From an uncultured Rubrobacteraceae bacterium (GTDB lineage Bacteria > Actinomycetota > Rubrobacteria > Rubrobacterales > Rubrobacteraceae), in the NCBI GenBank assembly GCA_902806095.1, contig CADCVF010000003.1, positions 1 through 55,315 of the forward strand: a DNA stretch of 55,315 bases, in the 5' to 3' direction. This document shows, piece after piece, positions 22,996 through 29,892 of the stretch (within the stretch, counting starts at the first letter, position 1; each line of letters opens with the position of its first letter). A program made the translations under genes and the position numbers. The notes under the pieces are model-generated. The model searched no databases, was not told where the DNA came from, and was given only the letters and a program-made list of their open reading frames with translations.

Positions 22996-23823
22996 CTAAC
23001 GTCTCCCGCCGGACTCCTCGCCCGGAGAGTCTATGCGGCGGATGAAGCGGGCCGTACTCTGGCCGAAGGTCAACTCGTCGCCGCCTTCGATCCTTTCGCG
23101 GTCTATCGGGACGCCGTCTAGCAGGGTGCCGTTCGTCGAATCAAGGTCCTCGACGACAAAGCCGTCGTCGGCGCGTGAGATCCTGGCGTGCTTTCTCGAC
23201 ACGTTCGGATCGTTTATCACGATGTGGTTCTCTTGCGAGCGGCCTACGGCCCAGGGGCCGCGTCCTTCCAACTTGTGCTTCTGATCCCCGAGAACGACCT
23301 CGACTATCTCCTGCGCCAGACCGTGGCGTCTGGCCTCGTCGGCAGAGATCGCTGCGGTGCCCTCCTCTATCTCACCGCCGGGCGACTCTTCGGTGCGGAA
23401 GATGCGGGTCTGGCCCGAGGTGTCCTGCGGGGCACCCTTCTCGCGGGGACCGTCGCCGCCCGTAAGCTTGGCGGTGACGCCGAACTCACCGAAGCGGAGT
23501 GTGTCCTCGGTCTCGAAGCGTATCCTTGGGGGGGTCATGAGGTGGTAGTTCTTGTTCTCGGCGTGGGTCGAGGCGTACTGGATCAGCTCGTCCCTGAGCG
23601 ACGCCTGGTAGGCCCTGATGGACTCCGTATCCTCTTTGGAGAGGTGAACCGTGAAGTCGTTCGGGGCGTAGGTGCGCGAGATAGAAACCATCCTGCCTTC
23701 ATCCATCTGCTTGGTAAGGCCCTTGGCGATCTCTACGGGGTGGATCTGCCGCCTGAACGCCCTTCCGAAGACGCCTTCTACCAGCGACTCCATCCGCTTT
23801 TCGATGTGTTTGAGAAAACCCAA
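22996..23823 (-). CDS. fhaA: DUF3662/FHA-domain protein
   Basis: A 275-residue cytoplasmic protein. The N-terminal ~120 residues match the FhaA DUF3662 domain (FLKHIEKRMESLVEGVFGRA, then HPVEIAKGLTKQMDEGR). A linker follows, then a C-terminal FHA domain (WAVGRSQENHIVINDPNVSR, KHARISR, DLDSTNGTLLDG). In mycobacteria FhaA acts with PknB and PknA on peptidoglycan synthesis. It lies 3 bases before fhaB and 6 bases after the first kinase gene in the operon. Confidence 0.93.
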   Translation of the reverse strand: MGFLKHIEKRMESLVEGVFGRAFRRQIHPVEIAKGLTKQMDEGRMVSISRTYAPNDFTVHLSKEDTESIRAYQASLRDELIQYASTHAENKNYHLMTPPRIRFETEDTLRFGEFGVTAKLTGGDGPREKGAPQDTSGQTRIFRTEESPGGEIEEGTAAISADEARRHGLAQEIVEVVLGDQKHKLEGRGPWAVGRSQENHIVINDPNVSRKHARISRADDGFVVEDLDSTNGTLLDGVPIDRERIEGGDELTFGQSTARFIRRIDSPGEESGGRR

Positions 23824-23829
23824 AGAGAC

Positions 23830-25458
23830 CTACCCTCTAACCCTCGACGCGAGGTACCTGAGCACCCCGTATATTATAGCCGCGAGGCCGAGCGAAATCA
23901 TATCCGAAGCGAGCGTGCCGGGAGGGGCATCCGGGGAGACGAGTAGCGCGTACCCCAGGGCTCCCCCGACTACCGCGACCGTCAGACCTATCACCCACTT
24001 GCCTGCCCACTCGGCGAGCGAGATGACACCTGCCATGGCCGCCCACAGCAAGATCAAGAGCGGCAGTTTGGGGAAATAATCCAGGTACCCCTGGGAATAA
24101 TCGAGCAGGTCGCCGACTCCAAGTGTAATCGGCAAGACGTCGAGCCTCGCCCCCGAGAAGGGCAGCTCGGCGTAGGGGCCGTCGGCGAAGAAGCCGTTGC
24201 GCACCGTGAGGTCGTAGCAGATCAAGGTAAAGGCCCCGGCCGCCGCCGAAAGGGTCGCCCCGACGGGCCGCATCAGCGCGCCGAAGAGTAGCGGCAGTCC
24301 TGCCGCCAGGGTGGTCCCAAAGAGCGTCCCTAGCCCGACGAGGAGGGCCAGCGGCACGGCGAGCGCAGGCCCTAGCGGTAGCCTTCTCACATCACCATTG
24401 GCCGAACCGGCGCCCATCACCCACACGCCCCCGAGGACTGGCACGAGCGCGGAGAACCCGAGGCCGGCCTGGCTCCTTATCAGCAACACGGCGAGCGCGA
24501 CTATGACCCCGAGGGCGCCGAGGCGCGGCAGCAGGTAGGCCAGTACGCCGAGGCCGGCGGCGATCCCAAGCGCCTGCGCCCCGTCCGCAAGGATCTGGGC
24601 CGCGAGGAGATATCCGAGCCAGCCGGCCGCAAGGCCGTTGATGATACGCAGCGTCCCTTCTTTGAAGCCCCCGGAGAGCCTCTCTGGCGCCTTTCGCCCG
24701 GCGGGCGAGATACTGCCCGCCGGGGCCCTCCTGCCAGTGAGGAGCTTGACGGCGGCCCACGCGCTCTGCGGGCGGTGGGCCGGGTTGGGCGAGGTGGTAC
24801 GGTCCACGAACTCCTTGAGGCGCGGGGGCGGCTCGTAGGGCTGGTGGGCGAGCAGGGTGCGGGCCGTCGCGCCGACGGCGTAGATGTCCGTCAGCGCGGT
24901 CGGGTCGGCGCCGTCCAGGATCTCCGGCGCGATGTAGCCGGGCGTGCCTACGGCGAAGCCGACGCGCGTAAGGCGGGTATCCCCGGCCCTGAAGGCGACC
25001 CCGAAGTCCGTGAGCTTCACCAGCCCGCGGGCCTCGACGAGCGCGTTCTGCGGCTTTATATCGCGGTGGATTATCCCCTGTCCATGGGCGTAGACCAAGG
25101 CTTCGAGGACCTGGGACAGGGAGTCTACGAGCTCTTCGACGTCGTAGCCTTTGGCCGCCTCGTCGAGCGGCATCCCCCGCACGTACTCCGTTACGAGGTA
25201 GATCTCATGGTCGCCTGGGATGACCTCGAGCGTCTCTACTATGTTATTGTGCCTGAGCCCTTCGGCGATCTGGCCCTCCCGTAGGGCGCGCGAGCGCTCG
25301 CCGGCGCTGTAGACGGGGATGACCTTGACGGCCACATCCTTGCCCCTGAGGGAGCCTTTGAGAGAACGGGCGCGCCACACGGTCGCGAAGCCGCCGCGCC
25401 CGACCATCTCGGCCAGCGCGTAGCGTCCCTGTCCTTCGATGTAGCGCGTCTCTGTCAC
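23830..25458 (-). CDS. Serine/threonine protein kinase with polytopic membrane C-terminus
   Basis: A 542-residue protein. Residues ~10-265 are a kinase domain with the glycine loop VGRGGFATVW, catalytic HRDIKPQN, DFG and VGTPGYIAPEI. The second half is hydrophobic with about seven membrane segments, for example LGALGVIVALAVLLI and LLFGALMRPVGATLSAAAGA. It has no PASTA repeats. It is the first gene of the operon, a place not filled by pknA in the usual actinobacterial order. GTG 25458 is the first start; it lies inside a 19-bp perfect inverted repeat (25452-25492) that could block the start codon or act as an operator. What it senses is unknown. Confidence 0.88.
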   Translation of the reverse strand: MTETRYIEGQGRYALAEMVGRGGFATVWRARSLKGSLRGKDVAVKVIPVYSAGERSRALREGQIAEGLRHNNIVETLEVIPGDHEIYLVTEYVRGMPLDEAAKGYDVEELVDSLSQVLEALVYAHGQGIIHRDIKPQNALVEARGLVKLTDFGVAFRAGDTRLTRVGFAVGTPGYIAPEILDGADPTALTDIYAVGATARTLLAHQPYEPPPRLKEFVDRTTSPNPAHRPQSAWAAVKLLTGRRAPAGSISPAGRKAPERLSGGFKEGTLRIINGLAAGWLGYLLAAQILADGAQALGIAAGLGVLAYLLPRLGALGVIVALAVLLIRSQAGLGFSALVPVLGGVWVMGAGSANGDVRRLPLGPALAVPLALLVGLGTLFGTTLAAGLPLLFGALMRPVGATLSAAAGAFTLICYDLTVRNGFFADGPYAELPFSGARLDVLPITLGVGDLLDYSQGYLDYFPKLPLLILLWAAMAGVISLAEWAGKWVIGLTVAVVGGALGYALLVSPDAPPGTLASDMISLGLAAIIYGVLRYLASRVRG

Positions 25459-25492
25459 CTGAAAGGCTATTGTATAGCCTTTCAGGTGACAG
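25452..25492. promoter_or_regulatory. 19-bp perfect inverted repeat over the kinase start codon
   Basis: CTGTCACCTGAAAGGCTAT (25452-25470) is the exact complement of 25474-25492 around a 3-base centre. On the minus strand the GTG start lies in the 3' arm, and a TATACAAT sequence that may serve as a -10 box lies at the centre. It could be a dimeric repressor site or an RNA hairpin that hides the start. Confidence 0.55.
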
Positions 25493-25765
25493 CACGCTGC
25501 CTTCGGCAGCTTGTCAGCACGTTCCAGCCTTCGGCTTCCACTTTCAGCACGCTTCGGCTTCGCCTCGCTTTCAGCAGGTCAGCTTCTCCCGTTTCGGCCT
25601 CACCCTGCCGCGCACGACGAACCGCTACCAGCGGCAGTCGGGTACGACGCTCATGGCGAGGCTACGGGAGGAGTTGCTGAAGTGCTGAGAGCCGCCGAGC
25701 GGAGCGAGGCGGCGTGCTGACAAGCGAAGGCGTCAGCCTGAGCGTGCTGAAATGCTGACGTGCTG
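25489..25765. repeat. Intergenic mosaic repeat, locus E (long)
   Basis: A composite of about 275 bases: CAGCACG modules separated by small hairpins (GCTGCCTTCGGCAGC at 25496-25511), a core with ACGACGAACCGCTACCAGCG also found at locus C, and GAGCGTGCTGAAATGCTGAC at the right end. The right end reads into GGTACAATCC, which could be the -10 box of the tRNA-Leu promoter. Confidence 0.7.
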
Positions 25766-25808
25766 GTACAATCCCCGCAGTTCAGGACGTCTCCCGGAGA
25801 GGGCCTGC

Positions 25809-25892
25809 GGGCGAGTGGCGGAATTGGTAGACGCGCTAGGTTCAGGGTCTAGTGGCCGAGAGGCCGTGGGGGTTCGAGTCCCCCCTCGCCCA
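25809..25892 (+). tRNA. tRNA-Leu (anticodon CAG)
   Basis: An 84-base class II tRNA. Acceptor stem GGGCGAG/CTCGCCC, D-arm TGGCGGAATTGGTAGACGCG, anticodon stem CTAGG/TCTAG with loop TTCAGGG (CAG reads CUG), a long variable arm with GGCCGAGAGGCC, T-arm GGGGGTTCGAGTCCCCC, discriminator A. CCA is not encoded. Confidence 0.95.
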
Positions 25893-26047
25893 CGATATGT
25901 TCTTGGGGGTTTCGTATAGAGCGTAGATCTCACAGGGCCGCCCCCGAGTCTCACCGTCCCAGGAGACCACGCAGCTCTCCGAAAGATCGCCGCCAGAGAA
26001 CGCTCCCTGCCTGGCTCACCCTCGTCGGCTCCCTCCTTCTCCTCGTC

Positions 26048-26977
26048 GTGGTCTTCGGGTTTATCTTCTTCGTCGCCCGCGGCTGCGTGGCAAACCAGCA
26101 GTCGACCCAGGTCCGCAAGTACGTCACCAGCGCGGACAGCTTCTTGAGCGATTCCTCCAACGCTGGCAGAGGGGAGCTCCAGGGCGTCCTGGGTAACGCC
26201 GGAGGGGAACCTGCCAGGCTGGATGACGAGGCGCTCGCCCAGGCGGCCAACCGTACCGAACAGCAATACCTACAGGCTCTGAGGCAGGAGGAGATACCCC
26301 CTGAGTTCGAGGACGCCCATCACTACGTCGTCACGGCGCTAGGCATAAGAGCCCAGGCCACGGACGAGCTCGTGCAGGCGGCTTCTGGGGACGCGGACGG
26401 GTTTACCGGGGAGCTCGCGACGGTGGTGGAGGACTACAGGACCAGCGACGGCATCGTCGCGAACTACTACATCCCGGCCGTCAAGCATTCCCTGGAGACC
26501 GCCGGCCAGACGAGCGATCAGGCCTACCTCGAAGAGCCGCAATCCTTTATGGATTATGGGGCGCTCGGTTTCGATGCGGCCCCCGTATCAGGCACCGCAA
26601 GTAGCGACCCGGACGCCGTGCACGGGGTGCAGGTAACGGCCGTCGAGGTCGCGGGCAAGCGACTGTACGCGAACGGGAACGTGGTCTTGACAGGGGCCGA
26701 CGAGCCTACCTTCGCCGTGACCGTCGGGAACAGCGGCGAGGTGCCCGAGACGGGCGTGGAGGTCGAGGTCATCCTCAACACGAGCGCCGAACGCCAGTCC
26801 GAAAGCAAGACAATAGCGCGCATCGAACCCAAGAAGGTGGCGACGGTCGAGGTCGGCGGCTTTATACCCGGAGAACTCGACGAGACCGCCAGGGCCACCG
26901 TCGAGGTCGGACCCATCGAGTACGAGCAGCGTAAGGCCAATAACACCCTCACAGGGAGGGTGACGTTTGGGATCTAG
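26048..26977 (+). CDS. Membrane-anchored protein with CARDB-like C-terminal domain
   Basis: At least 309 residues; no named family recognised. From the first standard start (GTG 26048) the protein begins inside a hydrophobic stretch (VVFGFIFFVARGC). Upstream codons from about 25982 in the same frame read KDRRQRTLPAWLTLVG plus LLLLVV, a classic basic-plus-hydrophobic N-terminus, so the real protein probably starts earlier, although no ATG, GTG or TTG is in frame. Residues ~20-170 are helical. Residues ~195-300 form beta strands with TFAVTVGNSGEVPETGVEVE and KANNTLTGRV, like CARDB adhesion-type domains. A 12-bp hairpin follows the stop. Confidence 0.6.
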   Translation: MVFGFIFFVARGCVANQQSTQVRKYVTSADSFLSDSSNAGRGELQGVLGNAGGEPARLDDEALAQAANRTEQQYLQALRQEEIPPEFEDAHHYVVTALGIRAQATDELVQAASGDADGFTGELATVVEDYRTSDGIVANYYIPAVKHSLETAGQTSDQAYLEEPQSFMDYGALGFDAAPVSGTASSDPDAVHGVQVTAVEVAGKRLYANGNVVLTGADEPTFAVTVGNSGEVPETGVEVEVILNTSAERQSESKTIARIEPKKVATVEVGGFIPGELDETARATVEVGPIEYEQRKANNTLTGRVTFGI

Positions 26978-26981
26978 GATC

Positions 26982-27014
26982 GCTGTGGGGAAGTCCCGAG
27001 GCCTTCCCCACAGC
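26982..27014 (+). terminator. Terminator-like hairpin
   Basis: GCTGTGGGGAAG (26982-26993) pairs perfectly with CTTCCCCACAGC (27003-27014) around a 9-base loop, just after the stop at 26977. There is no T-run. Confidence 0.55.
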
Positions 27015-27076
27015 AAGGCTTCAGGTTGCAGGTATCAGGCATCAGGCCTTTCTGGAGAGGTCTTTAAGGAGTCTGC

Positions 27077-27358
27077 ATGGTAACGGCGATAGTCCTCGTC
27101 AGAACGGAGCGGGAGCGCGTCCAGGAAGCCGCCCAGGCCATGCTCGCAATAGATGGCGTCACCGAGGCTTACTCGGTCACGGGCCCCTACGACCTCGTCG
27201 TCATGGTCCGTATCCCCGACTTCGAGAGCCTCGCCGAGATCGTACCCGAGAGAATAGCCCAGGTCCCAGGCGTCGCCCGCACCGAGACCATGGTCGCCTT
27301 CCGCGCTTACTCCAACTACGACCTGGACCGCGCCTGGAGCCTTGGCTTCGAGGAATAA
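27077..27358 (+). CDS. Lrp/AsnC ligand-binding (RAM) domain protein
   Basis: A 93-residue stand-alone RAM domain, the amino-acid-sensing half of Lrp/AsnC regulators without the DNA-binding half. The fold pattern is clear: TAIVLVRTE, GVTEAYSVTGPYDLVVMVRI and PGVARTETMVAF. Such stand-alone domains form oligomers and may modulate full-length regulators. ATG 27077 follows AAGGAG at a good distance. It is flanked by hairpins and probably transcribed alone. Confidence 0.88.
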   Translation: MVTAIVLVRTERERVQEAAQAMLAIDGVTEAYSVTGPYDLVVMVRIPDFESLAEIVPERIAQVPGVARTETMVAFRAYSNYDLDRAWSLGFEE

Positions 27359-27390
27359 GGCTACAGGTTTTTCTTCCTGAAGCCTGAAAC

Positions 27391-28518
27391 CTAGCTTTGC
27401 TCTTCGGCGAGGGCGGGACGGGTACCCTCTATAAGGAAGGCGACCACGTCGAGGAAGTTGCCGCTCTCTTTGTAGACCTCCCGCTGGCGCTGGCTGCCCG
27501 TTCCGCCCGCTACTATCTCGAGGACGCCTTCGAGCTCGCCCTCGCAGCCCAGGTCCTGCGCGTGGGGCTTCAGCCGCTCGACGAGGGTACGGGCGAGGTC
27601 CCTGGCAGGGACCGTGGTCTTGCCGTGGGCATCATAGAACACCGCGTCCATACCGTATCTGGAGGCGCGAAACTTGTTCTCTATCGCCAGGTGCCTGTTG
27701 TAGGGTTCGTGAGGGCCGACCTCCTCGAGCACCTCGGCCACCAGGCACTGGGTCAGGGCGGTGAGGGCCATCGTGTCCTTCAGGCTGGTCTGGGAGTCGA
27801 GCACCCTCAACTCTATCGTCCCGATCTTGGCGTGCGGACGCACGTCCCACCAGCAGAAAGTGTAGTCCTCCATCGCGCCGGCCTCGACCATCAGGTCAAC
27901 GTAACCTTCGAATGCCTCGTAGTCGGGGAAGGCGGGGGGGAGGCCGGCGCGCGGGAAGCTCTCGAAGATCTTCACCCTTGCCGACTCGAAGCCCGTATCG
28001 AAACCCTGCCAGAAAGGAGAGTTGGCCGAGAGCGCCAGGAGGAGCGGCGTCTGCTCGGCGAGGCGGTTGTGGGCGATGATCGCCTCTTCCGGGCCAGGGA
28101 CGGCCACGTGGACGTGCTGGCCGAAGATCACCTCGCGCTGGGCGATCCAGCGTAGCGTCCTCAAGACGTTCTTGTAGCGCTCCTGGTCCGTGACCTTCTG
28201 GTCCCTGTAGCGGCTAAAGGGATGGGTTCCTGCGGATGCGAGAGAGGCGCCGCAGGCCGCGGCCCACGAGCCGACCCTGCTGCGCAGCTCGCGCAGGTGC
28301 TTCTCGACCTCAAAGGTCGACGCGCAGGGGGGGGTCTTTATCTCCATCACCGACTGGAACAGCTCGTAGGAGACGGACTCGTGCAACTCCGTAGGCAGCC
28401 GGCTCATGATCTCCTCGACCTTCTGGACCAGCTCTCCTGTGGTTGCGTCCACGATGGGCAGCTCCTCCTCGACCCCCAGGGAGTAGCCCGAACCGCCTTC
28501 CTTGAACTCTATAGGCAC
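27391..28518 (-). CDS. Carboxylate-amine ligase, YbdK/GCS2 family
   Basis: A 375-residue ATP-dependent ligase of the glutamate-cysteine ligase 2 family. Landmarks are GVEEELPIVD at the N-terminus, SYELFQSVMEIKTPPC, GTHPFSRY, GQHVHVAVPG and TIELRVLDSQTSL near the C-terminal third. Related YbdK proteins have weak gamma-glutamylcysteine synthetase activity, so the physiological product is uncertain. GTG 28518 has AGGAGG just upstream. A circularly permuted ATP-grasp gene lies 8 kb away (36272); the two families often occur together, but here they are not adjacent. Confidence 0.87.
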   Translation of the reverse strand: MPIEFKEGGSGYSLGVEEELPIVDATTGELVQKVEEIMSRLPTELHESVSYELFQSVMEIKTPPCASTFEVEKHLRELRSRVGSWAAACGASLASAGTHPFSRYRDQKVTDQERYKNVLRTLRWIAQREVIFGQHVHVAVPGPEEAIIAHNRLAEQTPLLLALSANSPFWQGFDTGFESARVKIFESFPRAGLPPAFPDYEAFEGYVDLMVEAGAMEDYTFCWWDVRPHAKIGTIELRVLDSQTSLKDTMALTALTQCLVAEVLEEVGPHEPYNRHLAIENKFRASRYGMDAVFYDAHGKTTVPARDLARTLVERLKPHAQDLGCEGELEGVLEIVAGGTGSQRQREVYKESGNFLDVVAFLIEGTRPALAEEQS

Positions 28519-28610
28519 GGCGTTCCTCCTCTATCCTCAGGAGTCGCGGGAAGTGAATCCTTTGCGATCGGCGGTTCTCGACGTGGGCTAACATAGTACC
28601 CGTTTTGAGT

Positions 28611-28680
28611 CAGCAAGTCAGCACGCGCCCTGTCGGGCGCTTGTCAGCCTGAGCGTGCTTTTCTCAGCCTGAGCTGGGCA
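28611..28680. repeat. Intergenic mosaic repeat, locus F, entering a coding region
   Basis: Contains GTCAGCAAGTCAGCACGC, GTCGGGCGCTTGTCAGC and two CAGCCTGAGC units. The part from 28644 onward encodes the last residues and the stop codon of the EamA transporter on the minus strand. Confidence 0.6.
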
Positions 28681-29549
28681 AGCGCCGCGCCGGAGATCAC
28701 GAGTCCTGCGCCGACCACCTTCGGTACGGTGAGGTCCTCCCCGAGCAGCACCGCACCGAGGGCACCGGCCGCGACCGGCTCGACCGTTGCCACTATGGCC
28801 GCCCTGCCGGCCCCGAGGCGCCCGAGCCCGAAGGTGTAGAGCGCGAACCCGAGCGTCGTATGCACCACCGCGAGCATGAACAACAGGGCGTAGGAGCCCG
28901 CCGGTAGGCCGGCCAGCGTGCCGAACGTGGGAAGCGCGGCCACGACGAGCAGCGAGGCCCCGAAGAAGAGAGCGTAGCTCAGGATGACGGATGGGCCAAG
29001 GCGGCCTGCCACCGGACGGCCGAAGATAGAATACAGTCCGTAGGTAAGGCCAGAGAGCAATCCTGTCAGCAGCACCATAGGGCTCACCTCCAGGTTCACC
29101 GGATCGTAGGCGCCGGCGACCAGGAAGATCCCGCCGATCGTCAGCAGGAGCGCGAGTACTTTCGCCGCGTTCAGCGCCTCCTTCAAGAACAGCCGCGCCA
29201 GCACCACCACGAACGCCGGCGAGCTGTAGAGCAGGATCGCCGCCGTCCCGACCGTGCTCTCCCTGATCGTAAAGAAGTAGAACAGGTAGAACAGGCCTAT
29301 CCCCACGAGCCCTAGAGGGACCAGAAACGCCAGGTCTCTGCCAGAGACGAGCAGGTTCTTCGCTCCGCCGGTAACCAGGACGAAGAGCAGTACCGCGACC
29401 CACCCGACCGAAGCCCGCACCGCGACCAGCGACTCGAACGAGACACCCTCAGCGTAGAGGATCTTGGCGAACAGCCCGAGCGTACCCCAGATCGTGGCCG
29501 CGGTTACTACGGCCAGAGCCCCCAGTATCCGGTCTCTGGTAAGGTCCAA
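28644..29549 (-). CDS. DMT-superfamily EamA transporter
   Basis: A 301-residue inner-membrane protein with ten predicted helices formed by two EamA repeats (residues ~8-140 and ~155-290). Segments typical of the family are TIWGTLGLFAKILYAEG at the start, ILLYSSPAFVVVLARLFLKE, and AAIVATVEPVAAGALGAVLL with GEDLT in the second repeat. Members export metabolites such as amino acids; the substrate is unknown. TTG 29549 is preceded by AAGGGTG. The last codons (RKARSG and stop) come from mosaic repeat locus F, so the C-terminus appears to have been rebuilt by repeat insertion. Confidence 0.88.
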   Translation of the reverse strand: MDLTRDRILGALAVVTAATIWGTLGLFAKILYAEGVSFESLVAVRASVGWVAVLLFVLVTGGAKNLLVSGRDLAFLVPLGLVGIGLFYLFYFFTIRESTVGTAAILLYSSPAFVVVLARLFLKEALNAAKVLALLLTIGGIFLVAGAYDPVNLEVSPMVLLTGLLSGLTYGLYSIFGRPVAGRLGPSVILSYALFFGASLLVVAALPTFGTLAGLPAGSYALLFMLAVVHTTLGFALYTFGLGRLGAGRAAIVATVEPVAAGALGAVLLGEDLTVPKVVGAGLVISGAALAQLRLRKARSG

Positions 29550-29682
29550 ACATCACCCTTCGTCACTTGCCCGCAAGCGGTATTTATACGGTAAGCCCCG
29601 TCGGCGTGCCGGCGAGTCGATCCTCTGACGCTTCGCGTAGTACCCTTTTCGTGCTGGCTTGGTAGTCGGGAGAGAGCGGCCG

Positions 29683-29892
29683 ATGGGCAAGACCTACGAG
29701 GCGGACGAGCCAGGATACGCGAAGGGAGATCGGGTATGGGTCCTGAGGGGAGGCGGCTCGCGCGAACCGGGCGTGGTGATCGGCCACTACGTCGACTGGG
29801 GCCTCTACAGGGTCGTATACATGGTCGACCTCGCCGGGCGAGGTCCGAGGGCGGTAGAGAAGTGGCGACTTTCCTTCCGCAAACCGCTCTAA
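29683..29892 (+). CDS. Small hypothetical protein, SH3-like
   Basis: A 69-residue protein with a beta-rich pattern (KGDRVWVLRGGGSREPGVVI, then YVDWGLYRVVYMVDL) that suggests a small SH3-like barrel. No named family was recognised. ATG 29683 is preceded by GGGAGAGAG; the frame opens at TTG 29659 but without support. It converges with mutL, and the two stop codons interlock in CTAA. Confidence 0.6.
   Translation: MGKTYEADEPGYAKGDRVWVLRGGGSREPGVVIGHYVDWGLYRVVYMVDLAGRGPRAVEKWRLSFRKPL

Larger units (their letters stand above)
25459..26047. other. Intergenic region: inverted repeat, mosaic repeat and tRNA-Leu
   Basis: The 589 bases before the next usable start contain the 19-bp inverted repeat (25452-25492), mosaic repeat locus E (25489-25765), the tRNA-Leu gene (25809-25892), and 25922-26047, where the frame of the following gene is open and looks coding but lacks a standard start codon. 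Confidence 0.6.

Noticed and set aside
25759-25808. Extension of tRNA-Leu into a tRNA cluster or attachment site
   Set aside because: No second tRNA and no repeated 3' tRNA end was found; the integrase lies 21 kb away.
28618-29403. Second minus-strand frame overlapping the EamA gene
   Set aside because: Arg/Gly-rich shadow translation; the EamA frame has the proper membrane pattern.
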